This document shows positions 1 through 7,483 of a stretch of 19,490 nt of DNA, in pieces. This stretch comes from Bacillota bacterium. Its GTDB lineage: Bacteria > Bacillota > Clostridia > Christensenellales > CAG-138. Location of the stretch: positions 1 to 19,490 of the forward strand of contig JAEZIE010000025.1 in the NCBI GenBank assembly GCA_023416175.1, given 5' to 3'. The notes under the pieces are model-generated. The model did no database searches and was not told the origin of the DNA. It saw nothing but the letters and a program-made list of their open reading frames with translations. Numbering within the stretch: position 1 is the stretch's first letter; every line of letters starts with the position of its first letter. Made by a program: the position numbers and the translations under genes.

Positions 1-689
1 ATTGCCTCAAAACGAACTTCTCCGCCCAGCGCTATGATTTCCTCACGAATGTTTTTTACCACACGCCGCAATAGGTCCGTTCCGATATGGGGTTTCGCCT
101 GATATACGATATCCTCCGGCGCGCCGAACTTTTTGAGCGTTTCGAGCGCCACAGCTGCGCGCGCATCCTTGATACGCGTGGTCAGCTTGCCGTCCGAGAA
201 CGTGCCTGCACCGCCTTCACCAAACATGACGTTGCTGTTCGGGTCAATCTCCGCCCCCGTCCAAAACCGCCTAACGTCTTCCCTGCGCTTTTCAATTTCG
301 CGTCCCCGTTCCAAAACTAGAGGCCTGTACCCTTCCCGCGCGAGAAAATACGCGGCAAAAAGGCCAGCAGGGCCGAGGCCCGCCACAACGATACGCCCGT
401 GCGGTCGCTCCTCCCCTTGAATAAGCACATAGTCTGAAGGTGCCTCATAAGGTTTTATGCGGGCGTCCCCGCGTTTTAACAGCTTACCCGCTGCAGAAGA
501 GTCCAGCGTGACCAATGCCGAAACCAAAAAATGAATATCCTGCTTTTTGCGCGCATCCAGCGACTGGCGGACAAGCCGCACCGCCCGTACGCTTTCAGTT
601 GGAATATGGAATTGCCCGGCGATCATGGCGGGTAACGCCTCATCGCCCACCTGAATTGGTACCTTGATATCTGTCAGCAACAGCGCCAT
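1..689 (-). CDS. FAD-dependent dehydrogenase, COG2509-like (partial, C-terminus off the left edge)
   Basis: The first 229 residues of a flavoprotein are present. An N-terminal region of about 95 residues, which in this family carries basic residues and precedes the nucleotide fold, is followed by a Rossmann dinucleotide motif GLGPAG at residues 104-109 and an acidic strand end (LVLERG, about 124-129) expected to bind the FAD ribose. Further on, GEGGAGTFSDGKL (157-169) is a signature of the uncharacterised FAD dehydrogenases of COG2509. The ATG at 689 follows an AAAGGG ribosome site. The gene lies downstream of cdaA-cdaR on the same strand but beyond a hairpin terminator. Its substrate is unknown. 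The family assignment is strong; the physiological role is not known. Confidence 0.85.
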   Translation of the reverse strand, partial: MALLLTDIKVPIQVGDEALPAMIAGQFHIPTESVRAVRLVRQSLDARKKQDIHFLVSALVTLDSSAAGKLLKRGDARIKPYEAPSDYVLIQGEERPHGRIVVAGLGPAGLFAAYFLAREGYRPLVLERGREIEKRREDVRRFWTGAEIDPNSNVMFGEGGAGTFSDGKLTTRIKDARAAVALETLKKFGAPEDIVYQAKPHIGTDLLRRVVKNIREEIIALGGEVRFEA

Positions 690-792
690 ACGTTTATCCC
701 TTTCGATCACTAGAAAAAGAATTTCTTGTTATATATTTGACCCGCCGCGGGATCATCTAATCTCTTATGCTTGCATGAATTTCTACAGGCAT

Positions 793-820
793 GCAAAAGG
801 CGCCCGTGGCGCCTTTTTGC
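793..820 (-). terminator. Hairpin terminator after cdaR
   Basis: A perfect 10-bp stem (AAAAGGCGCC / GGCGCCTTTT) with a 3-nt loop lies 20 nt after the cdaR stop. The A and T runs on the two sides would let it work in either direction. It separates cdaA-cdaR from the FAD dehydrogenase, which then depends on read-through or a weak promoter in 690-790. Confidence 0.7.
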
Positions 821-837
821 GATGCATTCGTACTGAA

Positions 838-2133
838 TCACTTCCTGGAGATGACTACCTGGATCAAAGCTACGCTTGATACGGAGGTCAGTTCCAGTGT
901 TGTTTCATCATCTTTGAGGTACACGCTCACATACATTTCGTACGTGCCCTCCTTCAAATTCTTGAGGTCTACATAGGCCTCAACATCGTCACGGCTCAAA
1001 AGGTCCACCAGGCTGATGCGTCCCTGCACGCTGATATCCGTCGTTTCCTTGCTCAAGGTGGCCTTTAGTCCCCTGCCCAGGTTTCTTGCTTCAATGGGCA
1101 CTGCTTCAAAGTCCTTTTTGCTCGTCTTTTCGCGGATATCCACGAACACCTCCACCTCGGTGGTGCTGCCCAATATCTGCACGTTTTCCGGCACGACAAT
1201 TGCGGCTTTCTGGTGGATGGATTCGCGTCGCCCTGCCACATCCATGCCGGGAATCGTGAGGGAAGTGATGCTGTCGAGCACAGCCTGATCTCCTGCGATA
1301 TCGATTGTGGCGGGCGTTGCTGTCGCCGCAAAAAGCTCATAGTTCGCGGGCAGATTGTCTGCGCCCAGGAGCGACCCCTTGATATCCACAGGTACGGTCT
1401 TTTTGGGGTAGACCGGCATCTTTACCGTGACGGAGGGAGGGTTGCCCAAGAACAGGCTCGAATCCATCTCATTGTCGTTCTCGTCAACAAGGACCACGGC
1501 CACGGCGTCGTTATAGCTCTGCTTGCGGTCCGTCAGCTGGATTTTACAGATGGCCTTCGTCACGCGGTCAACGTCCGTCTTGGGGCCCCTGATGGTCACG
1601 GACGAGCTGCTCAATTCCGCATTGGCCGCCCAATACCCATCCGGGAGGGACCCCGGGTAGCGTGCTTCCACCGGTACGTTCTTGGCCATAAGCGTATCGA
1701 TTTCTACCATAATTTTATCCGGCGTTTTGCCTTCCACGCTGGTATTCGCCGGGCGCCCTGAAATGTCGGCTTCGACCGGCAACGCAACTGTCCCCGGAGC
1801 GGTAATTCGATTGAGGCTCACATACGCGTTAATCCGGTCCGCATTTAAATCCATATAGTTTGTGATGGGCGTGCTCACGCGTACTGTCACGCCGCCAAGC
1901 TCTTCAAGCGGCTTCCCGCGCACCACAAGATTGCGGTTATTCAGATCGGATGTTCCTTCAAAGATGACCGGAACGTTTTCGATCACCTTGACGCGGTTGG
2001 GATTCTGCACGGTAAGAACGACGCCCCAAAGCACGGTGGCAAACACCAAGGAAATGATCTTGATGCTGACATTTTTCAGAAATATATTTTTCAAAAATGT
2101 CCCGACCTTGCTGGGCTCATTCTCTCTTTCCAT
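838..2133 (-). CDS. cdaR: CdaR, YbbR-domain regulator of the diadenylate cyclase
   Basis: This 431-residue protein has one N-terminal membrane helix (about residues 23-41) and then a long extracytoplasmic region built of repeated YbbR modules, seen as recurring 'VPVEARYPGSLPDGY', 'VPVDIKGSLL' and 'VPIEARNLGRG' type strands. Proteins of this family anchor outside the membrane and modulate CdaA, changing c-di-AMP output. The start is set by a GGAGG site located inside the last codons of cdaA; the two genes overlap by 17 nt in different frames, implying translational coupling. The length suits about four YbbR repeats. The gene order is the conserved Firmicutes arrangement, so the assignment is secure. 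Confidence 0.93.
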   Translation of the reverse strand: MERENEPSKVGTFLKNIFLKNVSIKIISLVFATVLWGVVLTVQNPNRVKVIENVPVIFEGTSDLNNRNLVVRGKPLEELGGVTVRVSTPITNYMDLNADRINAYVSLNRITAPGTVALPVEADISGRPANTSVEGKTPDKIMVEIDTLMAKNVPVEARYPGSLPDGYWAANAELSSSSVTIRGPKTDVDRVTKAICKIQLTDRKQSYNDAVAVVLVDENDNEMDSSLFLGNPPSVTVKMPVYPKKTVPVDIKGSLLGADNLPANYELFAATATPATIDIAGDQAVLDSITSLTIPGMDVAGRRESIHQKAAIVVPENVQILGSTTEVEVFVDIREKTSKKDFEAVPIEARNLGRGLKATLSKETTDISVQGRISLVDLLSRDDVEAYVDLKNLKEGTYEMYVSVYLKDDETTLELTSVSSVALIQVVISRK

Positions 2134-2965
2134 TCTTGGTCCTCCGCATGAGCGATGAGAACGCGCTGCCGCGTTCCTTCAGATAAATACCCTCCAAGAG
2201 GTCTTTAAGCGCCTTGGAGTCGATGTAGCGCATCAGCTTGCCGTCCTGCGCCACGGATATGATGCCCGTCTCCTCGGAAACGACGATTGTAACGCTGTCC
2301 GATACGCCGGAAATGCCCAGCGCCGCCCTGTGGCGCGTACCGAGTTCCCGGGCGATATCCACATCGTCCGAAAGCGGCAGGAAGCAGCCCGCGGCAAGTA
2401 TGGTATCGTGCCTGAGAATAACGGCGCCGTCATGCAGCGGCGTGTTGGGTTCGAATATGTTCTCCAACAGCGGGCTTGAAATGACGCCCTCTATACGGGT
2501 CCCTGTCGCTATGATATCGCCGAGCGCAACGGTCTGTTCCATAACAATCAGCGCTCCAACACGGCGGCGCGCCATACTCATGACCGCCTTGTGCAGTTCC
2601 CGGACGATTTCGTTGGGGCTACTTGCAAACGCACTAAATACGTTCTTATCGAATATGCTGCCACGGCCGATATGCTCAAACGCGCGCCGGATTTCTGGCT
2701 GGAACAGAATGACGACTACGACGATTCCTGCCTGCACGATGGAGCCCAATAAAAAGCTCAACGTATGCAATGCCAATATCTGGCTGAGAAAATAAGCGCC
2801 AACAAGGAAACCAAAGCCTTTTAGCACCTGATAGGCGCGCGTCTTTTTTGTCCATACAACGAGCTTATATAAAAGCAGCGTAATGATGATGATATCCAGC
2901 GCGTCCCCAAACGAAAACTGGCCAAAGCCGCTGGCAATGGCATTTACGATTTCGTCATAGGACAT
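2117..2965 (-). CDS. cdaA: CdaA, membrane diadenylate cyclase (c-di-AMP synthase)
   Basis: The protein has 282 residues, the usual length for CdaA. Three hydrophobic helices (about 21-39, 50-66, 70-88) are followed by a DisA_N cyclase domain with both catalytic motifs intact: DGA at residues 179-181 and RHR at 211-213. It condenses two ATP molecules to c-di-AMP on the cytoplasmic face; in Firmicutes this messenger controls potassium and osmolyte uptake and cell-wall homeostasis. The ATG at 2965 follows a GAGGGGG ribosome site. It is first in an operon with cdaR. glmM, often next in other Firmicutes, is not in the visible part; it could lie beyond the left edge. Confidence 0.96.
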   Translation of the reverse strand: MSYDEIVNAIASGFGQFSFGDALDIIIITLLLYKLVVWTKKTRAYQVLKGFGFLVGAYFLSQILALHTLSFLLGSIVQAGIVVVVILFQPEIRRAFEHIGRGSIFDKNVFSAFASSPNEIVRELHKAVMSMARRRVGALIVMEQTVALGDIIATGTRIEGVISSPLLENIFEPNTPLHDGAVILRHDTILAAGCFLPLSDDVDIARELGTRHRAALGISGVSDSVTIVVSEETGIISVAQDGKLMRYIDSKALKDLLEGIYLKERGSAFSSLMRRTKNGKRE

Positions 2966-3065
2966 AGCCGCACCCCCTCAGGCTGCTTTACGCGCACCGG
3001 CAAGGACCGCTTATGCGGCAACCGTACGCATGTATTACCTGCTGTTATGCAAAATGCATGTAAAT

Positions 3066-3094
3066 ATTATACCGCATTTATTCCCTTTTTGAAA
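3066..3094 (-). promoter_or_regulatory. Probable sigma-A promoter for cdaA-cdaR
   Basis: On the minus strand a perfect -10 box TATAAT (3066-3071) lies 17 bp after TTTCAA (3089-3094), a weak -35. The predicted leader is about 95 nt. The spacing and the -10 are good; the -35 is poor. Confidence 0.55.
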
Positions 3095-3132
3095 GCTGTC
3101 ATTCCTTCAGAGCGTCAATTTTTAAGAAACGT

Positions 3133-4209
3133 TCACCCTTCGGACATGTTTTCATACGCGATATGCAGCATGCATACATCGTCCTCATGTTGCAAGAATA
3201 CCTGTCTTTCCAAAGAGCCAAGCAATTCCTCCCCGTCCTGCCGCTTCATGCGACGCTCAAGCTCAGCTTCGGTCAGGCTACTGCTCCTGTGGTCCAGCAG
3301 GCCGTCCGTATACAATAAAAGCCTGCAGGAGGCGCCCAATTGGAGCGTACGCTCGGTATAGATGGGGTCTTCTGTCCAACAGCACAGGGGCAAAGAAGGT
3401 GAATAGAGGCCGGTCAGCTGATCGTCATTGAGAAGCAGCGGAATGGCATTGAGCCCGGCGTTGGCCCAAGTAAGAACGCCGGTTTTAGGATCCAGCATGG
3501 CCACAAACATCGCAACATAGAGTTGATCGTCCTGGACTGCGGCCAAAAACGCTTCGCGAGCGGCATATAAGAGTTCTACGGCGCTGGCGGCCTGAACATT
3601 TCGCATGACGTTCGCCAATAACAGCGTAATCATGGCGGCGGCCATCCCATGGCCTGAAACGTCGGCCACATAAAAGCCAATGCGGCCATCCGTTTGTTTT
3701 AGGCAACCGAACATATCCCCGCCAAGGCTGCTTGCAGGCAGATACCGGGAGGAAACCGAGACGCGAGGATCCGGTTGGCTCTGCGGCAAAAACAGCTCAC
3801 GTTGCATGCGCGCGGCCCAGTTTGCCTCACGCAAAAGGCGCTTATTCTGTGCGCGCAGCGCGTCCCTTTGGCGGACTTGCTCGGTGATATCCCGAAAAAC
3901 TTCCACTGTCCCCACCGGATTTCCCGAAACATCATACAAAGGGGAGGCGTTGACCTGATATGTCCGTCCCCGAAAGTGTCTGTTCTTTTGTTGCGTTTGG
4001 CCTGTTATGATCGCTTTTTTTGAAATGCACAGCTTGCAGGTGCCGCTCACGCAGAACATTTCGTTGCATGCCCGGCCTTCCTGTGCTCCGAATTGTTCCG
4101 CATAGCTGCGGTTTACCAATACAACGCGTTGTGAAAGATCCAATACGCGCAGCATATCCTGCATTGCATTTATGACACCAAGCAGAATCTCCGCGCTTGA
4201 TCGAAGCAT
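3133..4209 (-). CDS. PAS-domain SpoIIE/RsbU-type PP2C serine phosphatase
   Basis: Starting at the ATG at 4209, which has a textbook GGAGGA site 6 nt upstream, the protein has 358 residues. Residues about 8-112 form a PAS domain with four cysteines (C48, C53, C58, C61) in its middle and end with the typical 'GTVEVFRDITEQ' strand. A short coiled coil (112-140) leads to a PP2C/SpoIIE domain with the metal ligands visible: GGDMF (163-167), VADVSGHG (181-188), YTDGL (300-304) and EDDV (342-345). The family dephosphorylates anti-anti-sigma factors or similar phosphoproteins. No partner sigma or anti-sigma gene is in the window. The reading frame stays open upstream to 4368, so a longer N-terminus is possible. 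Confidence 0.85.
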   Translation of the reverse strand: MLRSSAEILLGVINAMQDMLRVLDLSQRVVLVNRSYAEQFGAQEGRACNEMFCVSGTCKLCISKKAIITGQTQQKNRHFRGRTYQVNASPLYDVSGNPVGTVEVFRDITEQVRQRDALRAQNKRLLREANWAARMQRELFLPQSQPDPRVSVSSRYLPASSLGGDMFGCLKQTDGRIGFYVADVSGHGMAAAMITLLLANVMRNVQAASAVELLYAAREAFLAAVQDDQLYVAMFVAMLDPKTGVLTWANAGLNAIPLLLNDDQLTGLYSPSLPLCCWTEDPIYTERTLQLGASCRLLLYTDGLLDHRSSSLTEAELERRMKRQDGEELLGSLERQVFLQHEDDVCMLHIAYENMSEG

Positions 4210-4210
4210 T

Positions 4211-4432
4211 CTATTCCTCCATACGAAAGCACAAGATAAAACGCAAACGAATTCTTCATTGCCACGGATATGCCGTTTGGCGGCTTCCACGAATTCCGCA
4301 TTTACCTTCTCAAGTTCATTCCCTACCAATGGCTCCGCAGGCCTCATACTCCAGAAGCGCAATCGCATTCAGGCGGGCTCGTTCCGTTTCCCCAATTTCA
4401 AGTTCAGGAATTTCACGGATATACCGTTTCAT
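4211..4432 (-). pseudogene. Split short gene or frameshifted N-terminus upstream of the PAS phosphatase
   Basis: An ATG at 4432 has a good ribosome site (CAGGAGC, 9 nt upstream) and opens a 38-codon frame starting MKRYIREIPELE and ending at a TGA at 4316-4318. Coding-like, charged sequence (NELEKVNAEFVEAAKRH...) then continues in the +1 frame, which is the frame of the downstream phosphatase. The original frame ends again at a TAG (4211-4213) overlapping the phosphatase ribosome site, which is how a normal short upstream gene of 73 residues would end. Possible readings are a decayed 73-residue gene with two compensating indels, a single frameshift separating the true N-terminus of the phosphatase, a 38-residue peptide gene, or sequencing error. 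No known family is recognised. Confidence 0.4.
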
Positions 4433-4546
4433 TATATCATGCTCCTGCTGTTGCACTCAATAATGATGGTCGGTTTGTTCACTCTAATATACCATAAGAT
4501 TTGATCGATCTCGATTGTTTTCGACGACGGATATGGTTTATGTTTC

Positions 4547-4575
4547 TTTCAATACTTGTATGCAGGCGGTATAAT
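4547..4575 (+). promoter_or_regulatory. Candidate promoter for the DUF3006 gene
   Basis: A perfect TATAAT (4570-4575) lies 17 bp downstream of TTTCAA (4547-4552), the same weak -35 as at the cdaA promoter. It is followed about 40 nt later by the DUF3006 start. Confidence 0.5.
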
Positions 4576-4615
4576 TACCTATACAGGAAGTATCCTAGAT
4601 TGAAGGAGGCGGAGT

Positions 4616-4837
4616 ATGCTCATCATCGACCGTTTTGAAGGAGGCTATGCCGTCTGCGAGTGCGAAGATGGCACATTTGTACATATCGCTCGGCATTTGC
4701 TTTTAGAGTCCGCACAGGAGGGGGACGCGCTCGATTGCTGGGAAGATATGTTTGCTCCTAATAATGCGCAAACCACCCTCAGAAAAAGCCGCATCCACAA
4801 AAAGATGGAGCACCTGTTTTCCAGGGATGAACACTAA
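4616..4837 (+). CDS. DUF3006-domain protein
   Basis: A 73-residue protein beginning 'MLIIDRFEGGYAVCE' and continuing with an 'EDGTFVHIARHLLLESAQEGD' type core, followed by a basic helical tail ending in 'HLF'. This is the pattern of DUF3006: a small beta-rich module with the sentence-like order 'RFEG-A-E-DG-(I)-LP-G-L'. Its function is unknown; such genes often sit near secreted metallo-beta-lactamase-fold proteins, but none is seen here. AAGGAGG lies 8-9 nt before the ATG. The stop overlaps tail-to-tail with the stop of the small membrane protein on the other strand. Confidence 0.8.
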   Translation: MLIIDRFEGGYAVCECEDGTFVHIARHLLLESAQEGDALDCWEDMFAPNNAQTTLRKSRIHKKMEHLFSRDEH

Positions 4838-4995
4838 ACCACATAGATCAAAAGCAGCGCGCCCATCGCAAGGGAAACAACGGAGAGGAGCCATGCGCCA
4901 AACGCGCCAAGCCCCTGCCCCTTTTTTTTGCAGTGTATGATATAAGTGCCGCCATATATGGCTGCGATCCCTTCGAATATTGCAAACAGTACCAT
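4834..4995 (-). CDS. Small two-helix membrane protein downstream of gerAC
   Basis: This 53-residue ORF, easily missed because of its size, reads MVLFAIFEGIAAIYGG..., then a basic turn (HCKKKGQGLG, residues 21-30), then a second hydrophobic helix (about 31-53). A GAGGG site sits 8 nt before the ATG. The gene starts 38 nt after the gerAC stop on the same strand with no terminator between, so it probably belongs to the ger transcript. In some Bacillus species, germinant-receptor operons carry or adjoin small two-helix 'D' subunits; this could be a clostridial counterpart. That role is inference from position and topology. Its last codons overlap the DUF3006 stop on the opposite strand. Confidence 0.65.
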   Translation of the reverse strand: MVLFAIFEGIAAIYGGTYIIHCKKKGQGLGAFGAWLLSVVSLAMGALLLIYVV

Positions 4996-5033
4996 GACGC
5001 ATCCCTCTTTTCTGTCCGCTTATAGCGATAGGC

Positions 5034-6374
5034 CTATTCCACCCTGGAGCCCGTCGGATTGTATTCTATAAACGCCGTCACATCAAACTCCGCGCGGATC
5101 TGCCGATAAACATCGCGGAACGAGTAAGCTTCCCACTGTTGTGTACTCGTAAACTGGCTGACGGCCGCTTCTCCCAAATCAAACGAATCGCATCCAAGCT
5201 GCTGGCACGCAAGGAACACCTGCTGCATGCCGTTTTCCAGATACGCTTCAATGTTCCGCTTAACCAGCTCTTTATCAAGCCCTGCCACCGCCGCCGGCTG
5301 CTCCACCGATGCATATACGGAAACCAAAAACTTTGCCGTTTTTTCCTCTCCCAGCGAAAGCCTGACGTTCGGAGTCCCTTTTCTGGTCAGCAGTATGCTT
5401 ATATTATCGCCATTTTCGTCCTTTATCTGGATCCTGCCGTTTTTGAAATCCCCTTTGCCCATAAGCAATAGCTGTGTATGTGAGCCGTTCAAAAAGCCCT
5501 TGAGTTCCGTTCCGCAAAACAGCGCGCTTCCCATCATGCCGGCTTCCAGGCCGCCCAGCCGCTTGGTCTGCCCTGGAAGCTCCTCAACAGCGCCCAAAGC
5601 GTCGACCAAAATCGGCTCAGGTGCGTCGGCCTTTTCCTCGCTCTTTTCCTTCTCCTCTTTTTTCCCTTCCGCTTTTGAGGAACCCTCCTTTTCCTCGGCT
5701 TTCATGGGCATTCCTTGCCCGTCTTTGCCCTTTTCCCCGGCACTCCCCTGCTCCTCCTCGCCCCCGGTATCCCGTTTTTCAAACCCGCCCAGCGGCAATA
5801 CGACGTCGCCCGCCTTACCCCAGGCGCGATCATAGAACTCGGTGAGCGTAATGGCCGGTACCATGCCCGTCTCCTCTTTGTATTCGATGAAATTGTATTG
5901 GATTTTAGCAATATTGGGGTTAATCTCGCTTTGCATGCCGCTTAAGTAGTCTTCCGCTCGCCCGCCCGATATGATGAGGTTGGCAAAATAACGGATATGC
6001 AGAGAACCCAAAGAGGCGGAAAGAAACTTCTCAAGGAGTGGGCCGCGCGCCACCTCCTGGCTGAACACGATAGCGGTCGTACGCGCAAGGCTCAACGAGA
6101 ACGGAAGGCCGGATTCGATGACCTCTACCGCTTCAAACAAATCGCTGCACTCCACACCCACCAGCGTCGCCAGAGCACCCTCTGAGCTTTGATTGTCTCC
6201 GTTCCCCCGTTGAAGCAGCATGCTCACAAAATAGGGTTTTGTTTTGCCTTTGTCTATCCCCAGAAGCAGCGCATAACCGTATTCATCGGGGCTTCGCGCA
6301 CCCATGCAGCCCGAGCAAACGACCAAAACAAGCAGCAGGAGCGCTAATATGCGGAAACGACGATACCACCTCAT
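5034..6374 (-). CDS. gerAC: Spore germination receptor subunit C (Ger(x)C lipoprotein)
   Basis: The start chosen is the ATG at 6374, giving 446 residues. It has a GGGAGGTGGG ribosome site and overlaps the gerAB stop as ATGA. Residues 1-22 are a lipoprotein signal with a run of leucines and valines, and C23 is the likely lipidated cysteine (lipobox CSGC, with an unusual cysteine at -3). The rest matches the Ger(x)C family: 'YALLLGIDKG', 'LARTTAIVFSQEVARGPL', 'RYFANLIISGG' and the C-terminal domain from about 280. The C subunit sits on the outer face of the spore inner membrane with the A and B subunits. A glutamate/lysine-rich low-complexity insert spans about residues 200-270 between the N- and C-terminal domains. 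Confidence 0.92.
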   Translation of the reverse strand: MRWYRRFRILALLLLVLVVCSGCMGARSPDEYGYALLLGIDKGKTKPYFVSMLLQRGNGDNQSSEGALATLVGVECSDLFEAVEVIESGLPFSLSLARTTAIVFSQEVARGPLLEKFLSASLGSLHIRYFANLIISGGRAEDYLSGMQSEINPNIAKIQYNFIEYKEETGMVPAITLTEFYDRAWGKAGDVVLPLGGFEKRDTGGEEEQGSAGEKGKDGQGMPMKAEEKEGSSKAEGKKEEKEKSEEKADAPEPILVDALGAVEELPGQTKRLGGLEAGMMGSALFCGTELKGFLNGSHTQLLLMGKGDFKNGRIQIKDENGDNISILLTRKGTPNVRLSLGEEKTAKFLVSVYASVEQPAAVAGLDKELVKRNIEAYLENGMQQVFLACQQLGCDSFDLGEAAVSQFTSTQQWEAYSFRDVYRQIRAEFDVTAFIEYNPTGSRVE

Positions 6375-7483
6375 GCTCCCACCTCCCTTTTGGGTTTTCC
6401 TGCATTCCGCATTACGCTGATCAGTGACGCAAGTAGCACAGGGGTGACTGCAAATATCCAGCCATACAGGGAAATACAACCTGCAATTGCCCTGAACCAC
6501 GCATTTTCCACGTGCATGAGCATGGAAGCGGCCCCTGCCGCAGCCCCCGCCGTAAGCAACGCGGGGCGGATGTCCTCCTGTGCGAATGCTTCCGCATACA
6601 AAAGCGCCGCCGCATACAGGTAAAACCCTGTGGCGAGTACGCCGGAGATCACCCATCCCATCATCAGCAACAGATCAAGTCTTGGGTAATACCCCCCGGA
6701 ACGGAAGTTCATGGTCAGCCGGTACATTGGAGAATGCATCAGCGCCAGATCCTGATAGGTATATGTCATGCCAAGGCAAACCTGGCATAGCGAGCCAAGC
6801 ACCCCCGCAGCGATTCCCGCCCCATACCCCGCACGTTTTGCGGCTGTCACTCCGTGTACGCCACGCGCCAATACAAGCAGGGCAAGCATGCCGGGGAAAT
6901 ACAGCGCCACGTTTCGTAGCGCCATATTGGCCATATGATCAAAGCCGTCTCCTAGAAACGGTGCAAGCCGGTACGGCTCGTAATTATAGGCCGCAAGCGC
7001 CATCGCGCCCAATATGGAGATGAGCAGCACCCAGACAAACAGCCGGGACATCCGGCCGATGCCTTCCAGCCCCAGCCAGGCAAGAAAAAACGCCGCTGCA
7101 AGCGGATACAGTAGCACCTGCCATTCCGAAGCTTCCGGATACACGAACCGCCCCAGCATCAGCGAAAAGCGGCTTAAGAGCGCAGCGGCACAGAACACGA
7201 GTAAGGATGCATACAAAAAAGAGGCAACGCGGCCCAATACGCCGCCCAGCCCATGCTCTAAAAGGGCAAAGAGCGTTTTATGCCCCCCTTTTTGCATGGC
7301 ACGCGCAACCAATAAGAACGCAAGCAGGGAAAGTGCCGCCGCAATAGGCGTTGAAACGTATGCAGAATTCCCTTCCCCGTATAGCGCAGCGTTATCGGTT
7401 GTAAATATCCCGCTTACCGCTACAGCGACCGCCGCCGCGGCAAGCGTTTCCTGCCGCCCTATGCGGCCCTGACGCAGTTTCAT
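6371..7483 (-). CDS. gerAB: Spore germination receptor subunit B (GerB, APC-type membrane protein)
   Basis: From the ATG at 7483 the protein has 370 residues, the usual GerB size, with about ten hydrophobic helices. It opens with a 'GRIGRQETLAAAAVAVAV' segment equivalent to the GerB N-terminal helix. GerB proteins belong to the amino acid-polyamine-cation transporter superfamily and are thought to bind the germinant. The start overlaps the gerAA stop by one base (TAATG), and the end overlaps gerAC by four bases, so all three are translationally coupled. A longer open frame to 7630 would run inside gerAA and has no ribosome site. The germinant cannot be predicted. Confidence 0.92.
   Translation of the reverse strand: MKLRQGRIGRQETLAAAAVAVAVSGIFTTDNAALYGEGNSAYVSTPIAAALSLLAFLLVARAMQKGGHKTLFALLEHGLGGVLGRVASFLYASLLVFCAAALLSRFSLMLGRFVYPEASEWQVLLYPLAAAFFLAWLGLEGIGRMSRLFVWVLLISILGAMALAAYNYEPYRLAPFLGDGFDHMANMALRNVALYFPGMLALLVLARGVHGVTAAKRAGYGAGIAAGVLGSLCQVCLGMTYTYQDLALMHSPMYRLTMNFRSGGYYPRLDLLLMMGWVISGVLATGFYLYAAALLYAEAFAQEDIRPALLTAGAAAGAASMLMHVENAWFRAIAGCISLYGWIFAVTPVLLASLISVMRNAGKPKREVGA

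Noticed and set aside
1213..1761. 182-codon open frame on the plus strand opposite cdaR
   Set aside because: It is antisense to a well-supported YbbR protein, has no ribosome site and no recognisable domain.
2238..2795. 185-codon open frame opposite cdaA
   Set aside because: Antisense shadow of the conserved cyclase domain; serine- and threonine-rich translation typical of a complementary strand.
5227..5835. 202-codon plus-strand frame opposite gerAC, rich in Ser, Pro and Phe
   Set aside because: It is the complement of the Glu/Lys-rich insert and neighbouring GerC codons; no start signal.
6375..6656. 94-codon N-terminal extension of GerAC into gerAB
   Set aside because: The ATG at 6374 has a strong ribosome site and is followed at once by a lipoprotein signal; the extension would overlap gerAB in another frame.
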